Notes: generated by a model from the letters alone, not told the origin. Counted from the stretch's first letter, positions 52,170 to 62,103 are shown. The stretch is 64,000 nucleotides of DNA from Rhizobium oryzihabitans (GCF_010669145.1 NZ_CP048632.1:682001-746000); one strand, 5' to 3'. Numbers and translations: made by a program.

Positions 52170-52945
52170 CATGGCTCGCTCTCCGGTGAGACGGGTTTGA
52201 TCCTGCGTCGGAAGACAAATCGATCTATCAGATAGGCCGCGGTCCCGCCGCCGATGCCGGCATAGAGAATGTCGAATTCGGGTGCGATCACCGCAAAGAC
52301 CGGACCTGCGATCACGCCGATGACAAAGGCGACCTTGACGACGGAATGGCGGGCTGACGCCCAGATCGACGCCACGAAATAAACGGGCGTGAGGAAGAAC
52401 AGGACGCCTGCGACTAGTGGCGGAAAGGCAGCAACGACGCCGTAACAAAGACCGACGATGACGGCGTTGACGACGGTAAGCGTGATGCCGAAACCGGCAA
52501 ACCAGGCAGCGCGCGCCTCACGCGGCACTTTCGAGAGATTCTGCGTGGCGAAGACCCAGGCCGTGATCGCAACGAAATGAGAAAGAAACAGCAATATCCA
52601 TGTCGGCGTCTTCGCGCCGCGCATTTCCGGAACGATGGAGGCGACCATCGGCATCATCCGCACCGATGACAGCGTCACCGCCAGAAAACAGGCGGCGAGA
52701 TTGGCGCCGCCGACCATGGAGCCGATCAGGATCATCTTGGCCGGCAGGGCCCAGATCGTCAGCGTCATGAACACCGCTTCGCCGCGTGCCACGCCCGATT
52801 CCAGCGCGAAGGCGCTGAAACCGACAAAGGATGTCATGAGAATGAGCGAGGGTAACGAAAATATGCCCCGCATTCCCCTGAAAAACCAGCCACGCAGGGG
52901 GATGGCATCGCTGTCGGCAGTCTGCATTGCTGATCCACTATACAT
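52169..52945 (-). CDS. azlC: AzlC-family branched-chain amino acid exporter subunit
   Basis: Large subunit of the AzlCD exporter (258 residues, about seven helices). Family features: RGMRGIFSLPSLILMTSFVGF near the N-terminus, VFMTLTIWALPAKMILIGSM and GGANLAACFLAVTLSSVRMMPM, the usual AzlC motif. The start could be 52945 or the ATG at 52927 (MQTADSDAIPL). The upstream clpA terminator separates it from clpA, so it must have its own promoter very close to its start. Confidence 0.9.
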   Translation of the reverse strand: MYSGSAMQTADSDAIPLRGWFFRGMRGIFSLPSLILMTSFVGFSAFALESGVARGEAVFMTLTIWALPAKMILIGSMVGGANLAACFLAVTLSSVRMMPMVASIVPEMRGAKTPTWILLFLSHFVAITAWVFATQNLSKVPREARAAWFAGFGITLTVVNAVIVGLCYGVVAAFPPLVAGVLFFLTPVYFVASIWASARHSVVKVAFVIGVIAGPVFAVIAPEFDILYAGIGGGTAAYLIDRFVFRRRIKPVSPESEP

Positions 52946-52949
52946 GAAA

Positions 52950-52976
52950 ATGCCGGGCTTTCGCCCGGCATCGGTT
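52950..52976 (-). terminator. Intrinsic terminator of clpA
   Basis: On the minus strand ATGCCGGGC, short loop, GCCCGGCAT, then TTTTCAT, 21 bases after the clpA stop. It overlaps the extreme 5' end region of azlC, so azlC transcription must start at or beyond it. Confidence 0.85.
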
Positions 52977-52996
52977 TATCGATCGAAAGACCGCGA

Positions 52997-55513
52997 TCAT
53001 TTCTTCTTCGGCACTTTCGGCACCGTATTGGCCTTGCGGCGCGGCTTGTTCTCTTCGTCAGCCTTGTCCGCCTCGGCAACCAGAACATCCGCCTCCTCAT
53101 TGGCCTTGGCAGCCTTCGAGGCAGGTTTCGCCTTGCCCTTCGAAGCCTTGCCCGGCGACTTTGCGGCCTTGAGCTCCGCCTCCGGCTTCGGCTTCACGGG
53201 CGCAGTCTCGGGCAGAACGTCGAGTATGAGGCCGTCGGAGCCATCGTCCTTCTTGCCGACGGTGACGCTGACGACACCGCCCTTCTTGAGCTTGCCGAAG
53301 AGGATTTCGTTGGCGAGCGGCTTCTTGATGTTTTCCTGGATGACGCGCGACAGCGGGCGAGCGCCCATCTTTTCGTCGTAACCCTTTTCCGCCAGCCAAG
53401 AGATCGCATCCTCGTGCAGATCGAAGGTGACGTTGCGTTCGGACAGCTGGGTCTCGAGCTGCATGACGAACTTCTGCACCACCTTGTGGATGACGGCGGT
53501 CGGCAGCGGCGAGAACGGAATGATCGCATCCAGACGGTTGCGGAATTCCGGCGTGAACAGACGATTGATCGCCTCTTCATCCTCACCCGTGCGGCGCGAA
53601 GAACCGAAACCGATGGCGGATTTCGCCATTTCGGAAGCACCCGCATTGGTCGTCATGATGAGGATGACGTTGCGGAAGTCGATCTTCTTGCCGTTATGGT
53701 CGGTCAGCGAGCCGTGGTCCATCACCTGCAACAGGATGTTGTAGATATCCGGATGCGCCTTCTCGATCTCGTCCAGCAGCACCACGGAATGCGGATGCTG
53801 GTCGACGCCGTCGGTCAGCAGACCGCCCTGATCGAAGCCGACATAACCGGGAGGTGCGCCGAGCAGGCGCGACACGGTATGGCGTTCCATATATTCCGAC
53901 ATGTCGAAACGCAGCATCTCGACACCGAGCGAGGCGGCAAGCTGCTTGGCCACTTCCGTCTTGCCCACGCCCGTCGGGCCGGAGAAGACATAGGAGCCGA
54001 TCGGCTTGTTGGGTTCGCGCAGGCCGGCGCGTGCCAGCTTGATGGCGGTGGCAAGCGCCTCGATGGCGATGTCCTGACCGTAAACGACCGAGCGCAGTTC
54101 CTTTTCGAGGTTGGCGAGAACCATCTCGTCATCCTTGGAAACCGTCTTCGGGGGAATGCGGGCCATCGTCGCGATAGTCGCCTCGATTTCCCGCTCGGTG
54201 ATCAGCTTGCGGCGCTTGGACGCCGGCAGCAGCATCTGCGCCGCACCGGTCTCATCGATCACGTCGATGGCCTTGTCCGGCAGCTTGCGGTCGGAAATGT
54301 AGCGGGCCGACAGTTCGACGGCAGCCTTGATCGCCTCGTTGGAATATCTGAGGTGATGATAATCCTCGAAATAAGGCTTCAGCCCCTTCATGATCGCGAT
54401 CGCATCATCAATGGAAGGCTCATTGACGTCGATCTTCTGGAAACGACGCACGAGTGCGCGGTCCTTTTCGAAGAACTGGCGGTACTCCTTGTAGGTGGTC
54501 GAACCGATGCAGCGGATCGCGCCCGAAGACAGCGCCGGCTTCAAGAGGTTCGATGCATCCATCGCGCCGCCGGAGGTGGCACCCGCACCGATGACGGTGT
54601 GGATTTCGTCGATGAACAGAACCGCGCCCGGAAACTCCTCGAGTTCCTTGACGACCTGCTTCAGACGCTCCTCGAAATCACCGCGATAACGGGTTCCGGC
54701 CAGCAGCGTGCCCATGTCGAGCGAGAAGATCGTGTCGTTGGCGAGAGCCTCCGGCACCTTGCCTTCGACGATGCGCTTGGCGAGGCCTTCGGCGATGGCG
54801 GTCTTGCCCACGCCGGGGTCACCCACATAAAGCGGGTTGTTCTTGGAGCGACGGCAGAGGATCTGGATGGTGCGGTTGACCTCCTCGTGGCGGCCGATCA
54901 GCGGGTCGATCTTGCCGTTCCTCGCCTTGTCGTTGAGGTTGACGCAATAGGCCTTCAGCGCATCCTGCTGCTTTTTGGAGGAAGATCCCTCTTCCTCGGG
55001 ATTGCTGCGGCTCGCCTTGCTTTCGCTTTCGGGCTCATCGGCGCCGCGCGGCGTGCGCGTCTGCGACGTGCCCGGACGCTTGCCGATACCGTGGGAGATG
55101 TAGTTGACCGCATCGTAACGGGTCATCTCCTGCTCCTGCAGGAAATAGGCGGCATGGCTTTCGCGCTCGGCGAAAATGGCCACAAGCACGTTCGCGCCAG
55201 TCACTTCCTCGCGGCCGGACGATTGTACATGAATGACAGCCCGCTGAATAACCCGCTGGAAACCGGATGTGGGCTTGGAATCCTCGTCGTAACCGGTGAC
55301 GAGGTTGGTCAGTTCGTTGTCGACGTAATCGCTGACGGTCTTGCGCAGCGCATCGAGATCGACATTGCAAGCGCCCATCACGGCGGCGGCATCCGCGTCG
55401 TCGATCAGCGCCAGAAGGAGATGTTCAAGCGTCGCATATTCGTGATGACGCTCATTTGCAAAGGTCAGTGCCTGGTGCAGCGCCTTCTCGAGACTTGGGG
55501 AAAAAGTTGGCAC
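52997..55513 (-). CDS. clpA: ATP-dependent Clp protease ATP-binding subunit ClpA
   Basis: Hexameric unfoldase of the ClpAP protease (838 residues). An N-terminal Clp_N double repeat precedes two AAA+ modules: first Walker A GDPGVGKTAIAEGLAKRI with Walker B AVLFIDEIHTVIGAGA; second GPTGVGKTEVAKQLAASLG with VVLLDEIEKAHPDI. No ClpB-type middle coiled coil is present. The C-terminal ~75 residues are a disordered Lys/Ala/Glu-rich tail (for example KSPGKASKGKAKPASKAAKA) absent from the 758-residue E. coli protein. It follows clpS after ten bases. Confidence 0.97.
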   Translation of the reverse strand: MPTFSPSLEKALHQALTFANERHHEYATLEHLLLALIDDADAAAVMGACNVDLDALRKTVSDYVDNELTNLVTGYDEDSKPTSGFQRVIQRAVIHVQSSGREEVTGANVLVAIFAERESHAAYFLQEQEMTRYDAVNYISHGIGKRPGTSQTRTPRGADEPESESKASRSNPEEEGSSSKKQQDALKAYCVNLNDKARNGKIDPLIGRHEEVNRTIQILCRRSKNNPLYVGDPGVGKTAIAEGLAKRIVEGKVPEALANDTIFSLDMGTLLAGTRYRGDFEERLKQVVKELEEFPGAVLFIDEIHTVIGAGATSGGAMDASNLLKPALSSGAIRCIGSTTYKEYRQFFEKDRALVRRFQKIDVNEPSIDDAIAIMKGLKPYFEDYHHLRYSNEAIKAAVELSARYISDRKLPDKAIDVIDETGAAQMLLPASKRRKLITEREIEATIATMARIPPKTVSKDDEMVLANLEKELRSVVYGQDIAIEALATAIKLARAGLREPNKPIGSYVFSGPTGVGKTEVAKQLAASLGVEMLRFDMSEYMERHTVSRLLGAPPGYVGFDQGGLLTDGVDQHPHSVVLLDEIEKAHPDIYNILLQVMDHGSLTDHNGKKIDFRNVILIMTTNAGASEMAKSAIGFGSSRRTGEDEEAINRLFTPEFRNRLDAIIPFSPLPTAVIHKVVQKFVMQLETQLSERNVTFDLHEDAISWLAEKGYDEKMGARPLSRVIQENIKKPLANEILFGKLKKGGVVSVTVGKKDDGSDGLILDVLPETAPVKPKPEAELKAAKSPGKASKGKAKPASKAAKANEEADVLVAEADKADEENKPRRKANTVPKVPKKK

Positions 55514-55523
55514 GTTGCGATCC

Positions 55524-55877
55524 TCATTTCTTTTCCATGACGCATTGCAGCGGATGCTGGTGCTGTCGGGCGAAATCCATGACCTGGCTTACTTTCGTCT
55601 CTGCGACCTCATATGTAAACACCCCGCATTCTCCTACGCCGTGCTGGTGCACATGCAGCATGATGCGGGTCGCCGCTTCGCGATCCTTCTGGAAAAAACG
55701 CTCCAGAATATGGATGACGAACTCCATGGGAGTGTAGTCGTCATTCAGTAAAAGAACACGGTACAAATTCGGTCTTTTCGTCTTCGGCTTGACGCGGGTA
55801 ATAACGGAAGTTCCGCGGTTCGTACCGCCATCTTCCCCTTCGCCCTCGCCCTGCATGTAGATCGGCCTAGCGATCAT
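55524..55877 (-). CDS. clpS: ATP-dependent Clp protease adaptor ClpS
   Basis: N-end-rule adaptor delivering substrates to ClpA (117 residues). The core matches the family: [40 protein letters not shown] and [13 protein letters not shown], with the binding-pocket residues in [10 protein letters not shown] and HVHQ. A ~25-residue acidic/flexible N-terminus precedes it; ATG at 55877 or an internal ATG (MQGEGEG) are both possible. Directly upstream of clpA. Confidence 0.96.
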   Translation of the reverse strand: MIARPIYMQGEGEGEDGGTNRGTSVITRVKPKTKRPNLYRVLLLNDDYTPMEFVIHILERFFQKDREAATRIMLHVHQHGVGECGVFTYEVAETKVSQVMDFARQHQHPLQCVMEKK

Positions 55878-56167
55878 CTTTCATCATTCTCCAAACCGTT
55901 CTCAAACCGACAGTTCTTTGCCAGGAGGGAGAACTTCGCCTCTTCATATCTAGGTCGTTAAGATGCGATTTTAAGCCCCTTGCGAAACGGTGCAATCACT
56001 ATTGCGTTTGCGAAGAGGCAAACCGCTGGAAAAGTGCGATGTAGCGGCAGGTATGGGTAGCGCGGATGCGAAACAGGCGTATCGGCGCGTTTTTCAGACC
56101 TGACGAAAAGGCGTGCGGCAACCGGCAGCGACGACGAGCCCATGCCCCATCGCCCTGCAGGCTGCCG

Positions 56168-58750
56168 TCATTCCTTTTCGTCGAGCATTTCGCGAACGGC
56201 GATCGCCAGCTGCTTCAGAGAGAAGGGCTTCGGCAGGAAGCCGAACTTGGCGTCCGCCGGCAGGTTCTTTGCAAAGGCGTCCTCGGCATAACCCGAAACG
56301 AAGATGAATTTCAGGTCGGGATAGGATTTGCGCAGCTCCCTCAGGAGCGAGGGACCGTCCATTTCCGGCATCACCACATCGGATACGACGATGTCGACCT
56401 TGCCTTCCAGCTCTTCCATCACCTCCAGCGCCTCGGTGCCGGATCCCGCCTCGTGCACGGTGTAACCGCGAGTCTCAAGCATGCGCTTGCCGCCGCGCCG
56501 CACCGCCTCCTCGTCTTCCACCAGAAGGACGACGGCGGAATTGCCGGTCAGATCGAGCGGCTCTTCCTTCACAGGCTCAGGGGCTGCCACTGGCGTGAGC
56601 GCCGCCTGACCGGTTTGCTGGCCGGCAACGACTTCTACCACATGGCGCGGCAGGTAGATGCGGAATGCGGTGCCTTTGCCCACTTCCGATTCGGGGTAGA
56701 TATAGCCACCCGACTGCTTGACGATGCCATAGACCATCGACAGACCCAGACCGGTGCCCTTGCCGACTTCCTTCGTCGTGAAGAAGGGCTCGAAGATCTT
56801 GTCCATGATCTCAGGCGGAATGCCGGTGCCGTTGTCGGCGACTTCGATCATGACCATGTCTTCCGCCGGGAATTCGGGTCGGCCAAGCGCGGCGATTTCC
56901 TTCGCCTCGACGTTTCGCGTCCGGACGGTGATCTTGCCGCCTTCCGGCATGGCGTCGCGCGCATTGACGCAAAGATTGATGAGCACCTGCTCGAATTGCG
57001 ACAGGTCGGTCTTCACCGGCCAGAGATCGCGGCCGTAATCCACTTCCAGCTTGACATTGGTGCCGGAGATCAGCCGGTCTACCAGCATCCGCAGATCACC
57101 GATCACATCGGTCAGATTGAGGATTGCCGGACGCATGGTCTGCTTGCGCGAGAAAGCGAGAAGCTGTCGCACCAGCACCGCGGCGCGGTTGGCGTTGCGC
57201 TTGATCTCCATGAGGTCGGCAAAGCTTGGATCGGCCGGCCGCGCCTGCAGAAGCAGATGGTCGGACGACAGCAGGATGGCGGTCAGCACGTTGTTGAAGT
57301 CGTGGGCGATACCGCCCGCCAGCGTGCCGACGGCATTCATCTTCTGCGTCTGCGCCATCTGGGTTTCGAGTGCCTTCTGCTCGGTCACCTCTATGGCATA
57401 AACGATCGCCACTTCTTCCGGCGCCTCGTCATCCTGATCAATGACGGCGTTGACGTAGAAACGGAAATGCCGGCCCTCGTCGCTCGGATGGCGGGAATCG
57501 AACGGGGCGATGTCGCCCTGACGGTCCTTGGCTTCGGCCAGCGCCTGCTCCAGACGCGGCTTCTCATTGTCGTGAATGATGGTTTCGAGTGCTATCCCGC
57601 GATCAATATCGTCACGTCCGACGACGCCGGAGAACAGCTTGAGGAAGGGCGCGTTGATGCGCAGAATGCGACCTTCGCCGTCGAGCGAGGCAATCGCCAT
57701 CGGCGTGTTGTTGAAGAAACGCGTGAAGCGCATGGCCGAGGACGATTCGGTATCCTCCTGCCCCTTCGGACGCATCAGGACGATGGTCCGGCTCTCGCCC
57801 GGCGCACCGTCCTTTGCAGTAACCTGATGCACGAGGCGGGCCGGCATGCTCTGGCCGTTGACCCTGCGCATGTCGAGATCAAGGATTTCCGTGCGCTTTG
57901 CCGAGCCCTGAGGATGGACCGATTCGATCAGCGCCATGCCTTCGCCTGCGACAATATCGGAAACCGTCATCGAACCTGGGGAGAATTGCGCCAGATCGAT
58001 GCCGAGCCATTCGGACAGGGTGGCGTTCAGATAGACGATTTCGCCCTTGCGGCCGGCGGAGAAGAAACCGGCCGGCGCATGGTCGAGATAGTCGATGGCG
58101 TTCTGCAATTCGCGGAAAAATCGCTCCTGATCTTCCCGCTCGGGGGTGATATCGGCGATCTGGAAAACATGCAGGCCCTCGCCGCTCGCATCCTTCAGCA
58201 CGCGGCCTTTGAGCCGGTACCAGTGCGGTCCCGCACCTGCGACATCTCCAAGCGGTTTCAGCAGCCGGAATTCCTCGTAACCGTCGCGGCCTTCACGCAG
58301 AACATTGATGAGGCGATAAAGCGCTTCGGTGGATTCCCGGCTGCGTGACAGGAGCGTCTCGAGGCTCTGGATATCGCTCGCCTTGGTGGTGCCGCTCATG
58401 CGGCAATAGGTGGCGTTGGCATAGACCATATGCCCCTTGGCATCGGTAATCAGCGTGCCTTCCGGGTGGGCCGACAGGAAACGGCGGGCAAGCCCGTCCG
58501 ATTGCGACTGCGGCATGACCTCGATGAAACCGATGATCGACGAGACCAGAAAGAAGATGCCCATCATCGCCAGCACGCCGAGAATGCCGAGCACGATTTC
58601 GTTTTCGAGCGAATCCTTGAAATAGACGAAAGCGGCCGCCGCTGCGATCAGCACCAGCGCCAGAAGCAGGATGCGCAAAACCGTGCCGGAACGGGCACGC
58701 CTGTCCACCAGCGGAAGGTCGTTGTCGCTTGTCTCGCGCACCCGTGTCAT
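56168..58750 (-). CDS. cckA: Hybrid sensor histidine kinase CckA
   Basis: Top of the CckA-ChpT-CtrA phosphorelay governing the alphaproteobacterial cell cycle (860 residues). Two N-terminal membrane helices ([21 protein letters not shown] region and [20 protein letters not shown]) precede PAS domains (about 95-230, 250-350 and 355-470). The phospho-acceptor His is in [18 protein letters not shown]-binding motifs are [11 protein letters not shown] and [13 protein letters not shown]. The C-terminal receiver domain has the Asp in [14 protein letters not shown]. It is the standard CckA architecture. No operon partner is evident. Confidence 0.95.
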   Translation of the reverse strand: MTRVRETSDNDLPLVDRRARSGTVLRILLLALVLIAAAAAFVYFKDSLENEIVLGILGVLAMMGIFFLVSSIIGFIEVMPQSQSDGLARRFLSAHPEGTLITDAKGHMVYANATYCRMSGTTKASDIQSLETLLSRSRESTEALYRLINVLREGRDGYEEFRLLKPLGDVAGAGPHWYRLKGRVLKDASGEGLHVFQIADITPEREDQERFFRELQNAIDYLDHAPAGFFSAGRKGEIVYLNATLSEWLGIDLAQFSPGSMTVSDIVAGEGMALIESVHPQGSAKRTEILDLDMRRVNGQSMPARLVHQVTAKDGAPGESRTIVLMRPKGQEDTESSSAMRFTRFFNNTPMAIASLDGEGRILRINAPFLKLFSGVVGRDDIDRGIALETIIHDNEKPRLEQALAEAKDRQGDIAPFDSRHPSDEGRHFRFYVNAVIDQDDEAPEEVAIVYAIEVTEQKALETQMAQTQKMNAVGTLAGGIAHDFNNVLTAILLSSDHLLLQARPADPSFADLMEIKRNANRAAVLVRQLLAFSRKQTMRPAILNLTDVIGDLRMLVDRLISGTNVKLEVDYGRDLWPVKTDLSQFEQVLINLCVNARDAMPEGGKITVRTRNVEAKEIAALGRPEFPAEDMVMIEVADNGTGIPPEIMDKIFEPFFTTKEVGKGTGLGLSMVYGIVKQSGGYIYPESEVGKGTAFRIYLPRHVVEVVAGQQTGQAALTPVAAPEPVKEEPLDLTGNSAVVLLVEDEEAVRRGGKRMLETRGYTVHEAGSGTEALEVMEELEGKVDIVVSDVVMPEMDGPSLLRELRKSYPDLKFIFVSGYAEDAFAKNLPADAKFGFLPKPFSLKQLAIAVREMLDEKE

Positions 58751-58920
58751 CTTGGCCTCGCAGTCCTGCAGGTCGTCATTCGGTCAGCCACGTTTCCCAG
58801 ACGGAATCGGGCAGCAGAATTTCTTGTAGCAACTCGCTTGGCCATCAAAAAGCTCCGCTGGGACACAAAGGCTTAAAAACGCACAGAGAAACGGCTCAAA
58901 AGACGTAAAAGTCTCAACGC

Positions 58921-59199
58921 CTATTGCCGAGTGCATGTCAGTGGCTTCACCTGACATTGAATGCGCGGTGCGGAGCAGACAATATTGCCCTCTGTGACCG
59001 TACAAACCGAGCACCCGTCCGTGAACTCGATGCAGGATGGATTGTCTCTTACGAACTCCGTCATGCTTGCAGCGTTTTCTGACGCGTTGTCATCTGCCAT
59101 TGCAGCCAGATGTGGGAATGCAAAGACCGGCAGCCAGGCGAAAACAACAAAAATGAAACCTCGTACAAGAAGCGTAGTGATGGGTAGCTTCCCGGACAT
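58921..59199 (-). CDS. Small exported Cys-rich protein of unknown function
   Basis: 92 residues. A basic N-terminus and hydrophobic stretch (LVRGFIFVVFAWLPVFAF) form a likely signal peptide, with possible cleavage after AAMA. The short mature part has six Cys: one in DNPSCIEF, one in DGCSV, and others in CTVTEGNIVC, RIQCQ and LTCTRQ, enough for three disulfides in the periplasm. ATG at 59199 has GGAGGAG 12 bases upstream; 59238 is an alternative. No named domain is recognised. It lies between cckA and the fliO-like gene, in its own unit. Confidence 0.65.
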   Translation of the reverse strand: MSGKLPITTLLVRGFIFVVFAWLPVFAFPHLAAMADDNASENAASMTEFVRDNPSCIEFTDGCSVCTVTEGNIVCSAPRIQCQVKPLTCTRQ

Positions 59200-59428
59200 T
59201 TTTGATGGCTCCTCCGGCTGAAGAATTGCAACCTTCATTGTCCCTCAGCATTGAAGGACAACATATGGCACTTTGGTGGCGTCTGTCTGGATGATGCGGC
59301 GATCCTGTGGGGCGAGATGAATAAACCTTGTATCGCGCCCAAAAAAATCGTCTTTTCCTGCTTAACGTTCACACTATAAGAACCACGGCAATATTAATTG
59401 CTCGAAAAAATCTGAAGGGATGATCTCC

Positions 59429-60655
59429 ATGATGGATGATTTTATCGGCACCTATGGAAACAATCTCATCGTCGCTGTTGTCGGTGTGGGTGTGGCGCTG
59501 CTTGTTCTGGCGATCGCCCTGTGGCTTTTGCGCAGGCGCAGCGGCTCGGCCCCCTTTATCCGCGGTGGACGCAATCGGCAGCCGCGCCTGCAGGTTCTCG
59601 ATGCGACGGCTGTGGATGCGCGCCGCCGTCTCGTGCTGGTGCGTCGCGACAATGTCGAACATCTGGTGATGATCGGCGGCCCGACTGACATCGTCATCGA
59701 AAGCGGTATCGGCGCAATCCCGATCGTCAGGGATGTTCAGGAGCCGGAATTAAAGACGCTGCCACGCCAGGAAAACGAACAGAAAAGAGCCGAGCCGTCA
59801 ATCCCGCAGGAACGCCGCCCCGCCTTGCCTCAACAGCAGCCTGTGTCGGCTGTTGCACCCGCTTCCGTAACGGAAGAACCCATAAGGCAGGCGCAACGGC
59901 CTGAACAGCCTGCCCCGGCGCCTCGCCCCGCGCCTGCCGCGGCATCGCCCACGCCCCCGCCGCCGCGCCCCTTGGCCCCGCCGCAACCGGTTCCCGCAAC
60001 ACCTTCAGTTGCACGTGAGCCTGCGCCGCCGGTAAGGCAGGCCGTGCCCGAGAGGGAGATCGCCCGCCCCGTGCCGCCGCCGGTCTCCGTGGCCGCACCG
60101 GCAGCCGCCGTTTTGCCAATTGCCGCCGCCTCGCTGGATATGGCCGCAGAACGAACCGAACAGCGAAAAGCTGAGCCTTTCGTGCCTGCCCCGGCCCCGG
60201 TTGCACCGCCTGTTGTCGCGCAGGCGAAGGCGCCAGAGGAGCGTCCGACGGTGCTTGCGCCGCCGGTTTTTGCCGCTCGGGAACCTGCTATCGACCAATC
60301 GACCGCCGCTGATTTTCTCGACGCTGCGCGAGAGCGCGTTCTTCCCGGGCTGAAACCGGGAGAGAATACGCCACCGGCGCCCTTCCCGCCCAAGCCTGAA
60401 AACCCAGCCGTCACCGCCTCTGACGCCGAGCCCAAATTTTCCGATGACCTTGCCAGCGATTTCGAAAGCTTTCTCGAGGCGGAGATCGCCAAGAGCAAGG
60501 ATGCGGAGAAAGAACCGGAAATTGCAGTCGCCCCGGAACAGCAGCCGAAGACCCAGCCCGTCTCGCCGCCGGTTACCGGCACCACTCCGGATGGTGACAT
60601 GCAGAAGGAAATGGCGCGTATCTTTGGCGAGCTTTCAGTCACTCGCGACCGCTGA
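59429..60655 (+). CDS. FliO-like single-span membrane protein with long Pro/Ala-rich tail
   Basis: About 408 residues. A short extracytoplasmic N-terminus (MMDDFIGTYGN) leads to one membrane span (LIVAVVGVGVALLVLAIALWLL). It is followed by a compact FliO-like domain: RLQVLDATAVDARRRLVLVRRDNVEHLVMIGGPTDIVIES (about 45-90). Residues 100-290 are low-complexity Pro/Ala/Gln/Arg sequence, and a more acidic C-terminal part contains a DDLASDFESFLEAEI block. Rhizobial genomes annotate it as flagellar FliO, but no flagellar gene is nearby. Start 59429/59432 is favoured by AAGGGA upstream; 59420 is possible. Confidence 0.75.
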   Translation: MMDDFIGTYGNNLIVAVVGVGVALLVLAIALWLLRRRSGSAPFIRGGRNRQPRLQVLDATAVDARRRLVLVRRDNVEHLVMIGGPTDIVIESGIGAIPIVRDVQEPELKTLPRQENEQKRAEPSIPQERRPALPQQQPVSAVAPASVTEEPIRQAQRPEQPAPAPRPAPAAASPTPPPPRPLAPPQPVPATPSVAREPAPPVRQAVPEREIARPVPPPVSVAAPAAAVLPIAAASLDMAAERTEQRKAEPFVPAPAPVAPPVVAQAKAPEERPTVLAPPVFAAREPAIDQSTAADFLDAARERVLPGLKPGENTPPAPFPPKPENPAVTASDAEPKFSDDLASDFESFLEAEIAKSKDAEKEPEIAVAPEQQPKTQPVSPPVTGTTPDGDMQKEMARIFGELSVTRDR

Positions 60656-60690
60656 CACTCTCGGCAGATGTGATTTCAACGCAGAAAAAA

Positions 60691-60720
60691 GGGCACGGAA
60701 GCAATTCCGTGCCCTTACTC
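60691..60720 (-). terminator. Intrinsic terminator of dksA, in the gap to the convergent FliO-like gene
   Basis: A perfect 10-bp stem (GGGCACGGAA / TTCCGTGCCC) with a 4-base loop. On the minus strand it is followed by TTTTTTC, so it mainly serves dksA, 55 bases after its stop; the plus-strand side has only a weak T-stretch for the FliO-like gene. Confidence 0.85.
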
Positions 60721-60774
60721 ATTCGCATCCCATTGGCTGACCGGTTCACCGTGGCGACCGGACAACGCTCCGTC

Positions 60775-61194
60775 CTATTCGTCGCGATAGACTTTTTCGC
60801 GACGCTCGTGACGTTCCTGTGCCTCGATGGACAGGGTCGCTATCGGGCGGGCGTCAAGACGCTTGAGGCCGATAGGCTCACCCGTTTCCTCACAGTAACC
60901 GTAGGTGCCGTCTTCGATCCGCTGAAGGGCCGCGTCGATCTTTGAGATCAGCTTGCGCTGGCGGTCCCGGGCGCGAAGTTCGATCGCCCTGTCTGTTTCT
61001 GAAGAAGCCCGATCGGCGAGATCGGGGTGGTTGGCGCTTTCTTCAGCGAGATGTCCGAGGGTCTCGCGCGCTTCTCTAAGGATGTCGTTTTTCCAGGCGA
61101 CCAGCTTCGCGCGGAAGTAGGCACGCTGGCTGGCATTCATGAACTCGTCGTCTTCCGAGAGTACATATTTGCTAAGATCGATCTTCTCACTCAA
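60775..61194 (-). CDS. dksA: RNA polymerase-binding transcription factor DksA (single-Cys type)
   Basis: Secondary-channel regulator acting with ppGpp (139 residues). The coiled-coil tip Asp-x-Ala is kept in LADRASSE. The zinc-finger region reads GYCEETGEPIGLKRLDARPI then LSIEAQER: only one of the four usual Cys remains (C,T,S,A pattern), so no zinc site. The start is assigned to a TTG at 61194, giving MSEKIDLSKYVLSEDDEFMN, because GGAG lies 7 bases upstream and homologues begin there; the frame extends to 61221 without family support. Confidence 0.94.
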   Translation of the reverse strand: MSEKIDLSKYVLSEDDEFMNASQRAYFRAKLVAWKNDILREARETLGHLAEESANHPDLADRASSETDRAIELRARDRQRKLISKIDAALQRIEDGTYGYCEETGEPIGLKRLDARPIATLSIEAQERHERREKVYRDE

Positions 61195-61465
61195 CGCGAT
61201 TCTCCTCGAAGAACATCTCAATGCGGCGGTGTATACTCCAATGATATAGGCCGGTTCAAGTCTACAGATCAGTTTTCAGGCATTTTTAAAACTGACATAA
61301 AAATCATCTAAATGACTAATTTTTATCCTTTATTGGCGTGGAAGCGATCTCTTCTTCGATCACTTAGACGCGACTTGCTAACAGGAAAGAGGACTTGCGG
61401 TCCCGTGAGCCTATCCTGTAGCATTCGGACCGTGCCTCCAGAGTTTCGAACGCCGGTCCCCGCCC

Positions 61466-61975
61466 TTGACAGATTCTCCCCTGAAGCGAGTTTATCTTCT
61501 GCGCCACGCCAAAGCCGCCTGGGCGGCACCGGGAGAGCGCGATTTCGACCGAGGATTGAACGAGGCGGGTTTCGCCGAGGCGGAGATTATCGCCGACCTT
61601 TCCGCCGACCGGCACTACCGTCCAGACGTGCTCCTGTCCTCCACGGCCGCTCGCTGCCGGCAGACCACGCAAGCCTGGCAGCGGGCCTTCAACGAGGGCA
61701 TCGACATCGCCTATATCGATGAGATGTACAATGCGCGCAGCGAAACCTATCTCTCCCTCATCGCCGCGCAAACGGATGTGCAGTCCGTGATGCTGGTCGG
61801 GCACAATCCCACGATGGAGGCGACGCTTGAGGCGATGATCGGCGAGGATTTGCTGCACGCCGCCCTGCCTTCCGGTTTTCCCACATCGGGGCTTGCCGTG
61901 CTCGATCACGACGACAGCGCCGGCAATGGCAAGAATCGCTGGCGGCTCGTCGATTTCCTCTCGCCGGGCAAATAG
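61466..61975 (+). CDS. SixA-type phosphohistidine phosphatase (histidine phosphatase superfamily)
   Basis: 169 residues of the phosphoglycerate-mutase-like fold. The catalytic RHG-type motif is RVYLLRHAKAAWA near the N-terminus, with the second Arg in LLSSTAARCRQT and the second His in VMLVGHNPTME. This matches SixA-like phosphatases that act on phosphohistidine. The best start is a TTG at 61466 (MTDSPLKRVYLL); no good ribosome site is visible, so initiation is uncertain, but the RHA motif cannot begin much later. Confidence 0.88.
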   Translation: MTDSPLKRVYLLRHAKAAWAAPGERDFDRGLNEAGFAEAEIIADLSADRHYRPDVLLSSTAARCRQTTQAWQRAFNEGIDIAYIDEMYNARSETYLSLIAAQTDVQSVMLVGHNPTMEATLEAMIGEDLLHAALPSGFPTSGLAVLDHDDSAGNGKNRWRLVDFLSPGK

Positions 61976-62103
61976 CAGCTGCTGCGAACGACTGGGGGGC
62001 TTAAAGGGATGTCGTGGAAAATCCGCCGGCTCGCTTCTTTTTTGGGCAGCCGCGCCATCCTATATTGCAGCCGTGACCGTGAAACACAGCAGGGAAACTG
62101 CCA

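Noticed and set aside
53414..55540. 708-codon plus-strand frame opposite clpA
   Set aside because: Antisense shadow of the conserved ClpA reading frame.
56066..58348. 760-codon plus-strand frame opposite cckA
   Set aside because: Antisense shadow; composition typical of reverse frames of GC-rich genes.
58784..59014. 76-codon minus-strand frame between cckA and the Cys-rich gene
   Set aside because: Runs through the 3' end of the better supported Cys-rich gene and has no domain or ribosome site.
61312..61722. 136-codon plus-strand frame overlapping the SixA-type gene
   Set aside because: Out of frame with the RHA/GHNP motifs of the phosphatase.
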